Below the pieces are notes generated by a model. It was not told where the DNA came from and did no database searches. It saw only the letters and a list, made by a program, of their open reading frames with translations. Positions 61,835 through 64,000 of a stretch of 64,000 nucleotides of DNA are shown here, piece after piece. Positions within the stretch are counted from its first letter, which is position 1. Each line of letters starts with the position of its first letter. Source of the stretch: CALEMW01 sp035447065. Its GTDB lineage: Bacteria > Krumholzibacteriota > Krumholzibacteriia > LZORAL124-64-63. The position numbers and the translations under genes are program-made. The stretch is from positions 61,720-125,719 of the forward strand of contig DAOTGJ010000006.1 of assembly GCA_035447065.1 (NCBI GenBank). The letters run 5' to 3'.

Positions 61835-63469
61835 ATGACCGATGCCATCCTGATTCCGCCGCTTCCCATGAACGAGCCCGTGAAGGGCTACCTGCCCGGC
61901 TCGGAGGAGAAGAAGGAGCTCAAGGACAAGCTCAAGGAGCTTGCCGGCAAGAAGCTGGACATCCCGCTGGTCATCGGCGGCCAGGAGGTCAAGACCGGGC
62001 GGAAGGGCGACTGCCGCGTGCCCCACGACCACAAGCACGTGCTGGCCACCTACCACAAGGCCGGCGCGCCGGAGGTGAAGGCCGCCGTGGCCGCAGCGCG
62101 CAAGGCCCGCCCGGGCTGGGCCGCGCTGCCCTTCGAGGCCCGCGCCGCCGTGTTCCTGAAGGCCGCCGAGCTGCTGGCCGGCCCCTGGCGCCAGACGCTG
62201 AACGCCGCCACCATGCTGGGGCAGAGCAAGACCTGCCACCAGGCGGAGATCGACGCGGCCTGCGAGCTCATCGACTTCTACCGCTTCAACGTGGCCTTCG
62301 CCTACGACATCCTCTCGGAGCAGCCCGAGTCCGGCCCCGGCATGTGGAACATGCTGGAGCAGCGCCCCCTGGACGGCTTCGTCTTCGCCATCACGCCGTT
62401 CAACTTCACGTCCATCGCCGGCAACCTGCCCACGGCCCCCGCGCTCATGGGCAACACCGTGCTGTGGAAGCCCGCCAGCAGCGCCGTGTATTCGGCCTGG
62501 TTCATCATGGAGCTGCTGCGCGAGGCCGGCCTGCCCGACGGCGTGATCAATCTGATCCCCGGCAGCGGCCGCGAGGTGGGCGATCCCGTGCTGCGGAGCA
62601 AGGAGCTGGCCGGCGTGCACTTCACCGGCAGCACCGAGGTCTTCCAGGGCATGTGGAACACCATCGGCCGCAACATCCGCCGCTACGGCGGCTACCCGCG
62701 CATCGTGGGCGAGACGGGCGGCAAGGACTTCGTCTTCGTCCACAAGAGCGCCGACGTGGACGCCGTGGTCACCGCGCTGGTGCGCGGCGCCTTCGAGTAC
62801 CAGGGCCAGAAGTGCTCGGCCGCCAGCCGCGCCTACATCCCGGCCAGCCTCTGGCCGGAGATCAAGAAGAAGCTGCTGGCCCAGGTCAAGTCCATCAAGA
62901 TGGGCGACCCCGCGGACTTCACCAACTTCATGGGCGCGGTCATCGACAACCACGCCTTCGAGACCATCAAGGGCTACATCGACCGCGCCAAGAAGGCCAA
63001 GACGGAGGCCCGCATCCTCTGCGGCGGCGGCTGCGACAAGTCGGTGGGCTACTTCATCGAGCCCACGGTCATCGAGGCCCTGGATCCCAGGTTCGAGACC
63101 ATGCGCGAGGAGATCTTCGGCCCCGTGCTCACGCTGTACGTGTACGAGGACGCCGACGTGGTCAAGGCCCTCAAGCTCTGCGACCAGGGCTCGGCCTACG
63201 CCCTGACCGGCGCCGTGTTCAGCCAGGACCGCATGTTCATCGAGCAGGCCAAGACCGCCCTGCGCGGGGCCGCCGGCAACTTCTACATCAACGACAAGCC
63301 CACGGGCGCCGTGGTGGGGCAGCAGCCCTTCGGCGGGTCGCGCGCCTCGGGCACCAACGACAAGGCGGGCTCCTACCTGAACCTGCTGCGTTGGACGTCG
63401 CCGCGGACCATCAAGGAGACCTTCGATCCGCCGCACGACTACCGCTACGGGTTCCTGGCCCAGAAGTAG
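61835..63469 (+). CDS. pruA: L-glutamate gamma-semialdehyde dehydrogenase
   Basis: A 544-residue aldehyde dehydrogenase of the 1-pyrroline-5-carboxylate dehydrogenase type, finishing proline breakdown to glutamate. FAITPFNFTSIAGNLPTAPA is typical of P5C dehydrogenases; VGETGGKDFVFVHKSAD holds the catalytic Glu region; EYQGQKCSAASRAY gives the nucleophile Cys327; and EEIFGPVLTLYVYED the coenzyme-binding Glu-Phe-Gly. Length is that of the stand-alone enzyme, with no proline-dehydrogenase domain or prodH gene alongside. ATG 61835 with GGAGGA upstream. Confidence 0.95.
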   Translation: MTDAILIPPLPMNEPVKGYLPGSEEKKELKDKLKELAGKKLDIPLVIGGQEVKTGRKGDCRVPHDHKHVLATYHKAGAPEVKAAVAAARKARPGWAALPFEARAAVFLKAAELLAGPWRQTLNAATMLGQSKTCHQAEIDAACELIDFYRFNVAFAYDILSEQPESGPGMWNMLEQRPLDGFVFAITPFNFTSIAGNLPTAPALMGNTVLWKPASSAVYSAWFIMELLREAGLPDGVINLIPGSGREVGDPVLRSKELAGVHFTGSTEVFQGMWNTIGRNIRRYGGYPRIVGETGGKDFVFVHKSADVDAVVTALVRGAFEYQGQKCSAASRAYIPASLWPEIKKKLLAQVKSIKMGDPADFTNFMGAVIDNHAFETIKGYIDRAKKAKTEARILCGGGCDKSVGYFIEPTVIEALDPRFETMREEIFGPVLTLYVYEDADVVKALKLCDQGSAYALTGAVFSQDRMFIEQAKTALRGAAGNFYINDKPTGAVVGQQPFGGSRASGTNDKAGSYLNLLRWTSPRTIKETFDPPHDYRYGFLAQK

Positions 63470-63484
63470 GGGCCGGTCCGACTA

Positions 63485-63520
63485 GAAAAGAAAAAGGGCG
63501 GTCCCCATGGGGCCGCCCTT
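63485..63520 (-). terminator. Intrinsic terminator of tRNA-Leu (minus strand)
   Basis: An 8-bp stem (63494-63501 with 63513-63520) continues with a 4-bp CCCC/GGGG stem around a 2-nt loop. On the minus strand it runs into a T-rich tract (63485-63495 read in reverse), 7 bp past the tRNA 3' end. It also lies 16-51 bp after the pruA stop. Confidence 0.75.
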
Positions 63521-63526
63521 CGTTCT

Positions 63527-63612
63527 TGGTGCCGGAGGTGGGGCTCGAACCCACACATCCCGAAGGATAACGGATTTTGAGTCCGTCGCGTCTGCCATTC
63601 CGCCACTCCGGC
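63527..63612 (-). tRNA. tRNA-Leu (anticodon CAA)
   Basis: An 86-nt tRNA with the CCA end encoded. The acceptor stem GCCGGAG pairs with CTCCGGC. The anticodon loop CTCAAAA gives anticodon CAA, reading UUG. A long variable arm with a TTCG loop (class II, as expected for Leu) and a T arm with GTTCGAG are present. Confidence 0.96.
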
Positions 63613-63622
63613 GTGGAGCGGG

Positions 63623-63651
63623 ATGATAGGTGGCGGGAATACCAACGTCAA
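63623..63651 (-). promoter_or_regulatory. Promoter of tRNA-Leu (minus strand)
   Basis: On the minus strand, TTGACG (63646-63651), a 17-bp spacer and TATCAT (63623-63628), placing transcription start a few bases before the mature tRNA 5' end at 63612. The -10 lies within the left outer arm of the inverted repeat. Confidence 0.8.
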
Positions 63652-63686
63652 GCCGGGGCCGAGGGGTGCAGGGACGGGCCGGGGAC

Positions 63687-63717
63687 GATGGGGCCGGACA
63701 TCCTGTCCGGCCCCATC
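63687..63717. repeat. Central 14-bp-stem hairpin of the inverted repeat
   Basis: Perfect arms at 63687-63700 and 63704-63717, with a 3-nt loop. Either strand can form it. No T-run follows on either side. Confidence 0.85.
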
Positions 63718-63871
63718 TCGGCCTCCGCACGGCTCCGCCATCCATGGCTCCCGCCGCGCTGCGGACGCCCCGGCCCGTCCCTGCACCCCTCGGCCCCGCC
63801 TCGGCCTCGTTCCCGCCACCTATCATCCCGATCCTGGGGGGCGGGGAAGGGGGGAAAGTGGCGGTTTGGGT

Positions 63872-63900
63872 TTGACAGAGGGGGGGAGGTGGGCCATATT
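63872..63900 (+). promoter_or_regulatory. Promoter of tRNA-Ala
   Basis: TTGACA (consensus) at 63872-63877, a 17-bp spacer and CATATT at 63895-63900, 14 bp before the tRNA-Ala 5' end. A G-rich tract (63836-63890) surrounds it. Confidence 0.8.
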
Positions 63901-63914
63901 GTGGCCTCCCTGGT

Positions 63915-63990
63915 GGGGCCTTAGCTCAGTTGGGAGAGCGCATGACTGGCAGTCATGAGGTCAGGGGTTCGACCCCCCTAGGCTCCACCA
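63915..63990 (+). tRNA. tRNA-Ala (anticodon GGC)
   Basis: A 76-nt tRNA with CCA encoded. Acceptor stem GGGGCCT with AGGCTCC gives the G3:U70 pair, the alanine identity element. The anticodon loop CTGGCAG gives anticodon GGC, reading GCC. D-loop AGTTGGGA and T arm GGTTCGACC are standard. Confidence 0.97.
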
Positions 63991-64000
63991 CCCAGGATCG

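Larger units (their letters stand above)
63619..63830. repeat. 212-bp nested inverted repeat between divergent tRNA genes
   Basis: Two pairs of perfect complementary arms share one axis: outer arms of 21 bp (63619-63639 with 63810-63830) and inner arms of 30 bp (63655-63684 with 63768-63797). Inside are a 14-bp-stem hairpin (63687-63717) and a second hairpin closed by CCGCA (63725-63729) and TGCGG (63760-63764). The gaps between outer and inner arms (63640-63654 and 63798-63809) are not complementary. No ORF that looks genuine is present. As DNA it could extrude a cruciform; as RNA it would fold into a long rod with two terminal hairpins. Confidence 0.9.

Noticed and set aside
63445..63958. 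Several small ORFs on both strands in the tRNA-Leu/tRNA-Ala gap with near-identical peptides
   Set aside because: The peptides from opposite strands resemble each other only because the DNA is an inverted repeat; some run through tRNA genes. Not coding.

Overview
The window is very G+C-rich DNA from a diderm (Gram-negative-type) bacterium, densely packed with housekeeping genes. Nearly all genes are on the + strand, and most neighbours overlap by the 4-bp ATGA or GTGA stop/start. Outer-membrane genes are abundant: lipid A synthesis (lpxD, a fused lpxC-fabZ, lpxA, lpxB, lpxK), BamA, BamD and Skp, a Lol exporter, the full Tol-Pal set, and heptosyltransferase-type core sugar genes. Alongside these are genes better known from Firmicutes: complete bacillithiol synthesis (bshC-bshB-bshA) and an mcsA-mcsB-clpC block. 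This mix, with the LpxC-FabZ fusion, suggests an uncultured lineage of or near the FCB superphylum (for example Krumholzibacteriota- or Eisenbacteria-like). That placement is inference. No phage, transposase, CRISPR array or plasmid gene was seen.

Layout. 1-5112: a histone-H1-like DNA-binding protein (5' end outside the window), a HIT hydrolase, a PfkB kinase, Hsp20 and Lon. 5132-12234: a tightly coupled cell-surface glycan operon (three GT9 glycosyltransferases, GmhB, a DUF3108 protein, a PMT-type glycosyltransferase, a phosphosugar transferase) ending in acpS. 12314-14925: a PhzF protein and an acyl-CoA dehydrogenase. 14928-18324: an unrecognised five-gene membrane cluster. 18411-26969: a TPR protein, aroQ, efp, accB, accC, ftsK, rimO and an exported protein. 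27003-34374: bamD, nadD, polA, coaE, prfB (with its programmed +1 frameshift) and lysS. 34389-40361: lolC, lolD, a half-length mcsA, an mcsB that has lost its catalytic residues, and clpC. 40584-49766: bamA, skp and the lipid A genes. 49763-55518: nadB, a methyltransferase and bacillithiol synthesis. 55684-60263: tolQ, tolR, a TonB/TolA-like gene, tolB, pal and cpoB. 60296-63469: a cupin, fbp (minus) and pruA. 63527-63990: tRNA-Leu(CAA) on minus and tRNA-Ala(GGC) on plus, separated by a 212-bp nested inverted repeat.

The genes build and guard a diderm envelope (glycan operon, lpx, Bam, Lol, Tol-Pal) and include protein quality control (Lon, Hsp20, ClpC), thiol protection (bacillithiol) and core DNA, protein, NAD, CoA and fatty-acid metabolism. 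Promoters with a TTGnCn -35 and a TAnnnT-like -10 spaced 16-18 bp recur ahead of transcription units. The points most worth a second look are the nested inverted repeat between the tRNA genes, the five-gene membrane cluster, and the catalytically stripped McsB next to ClpC.
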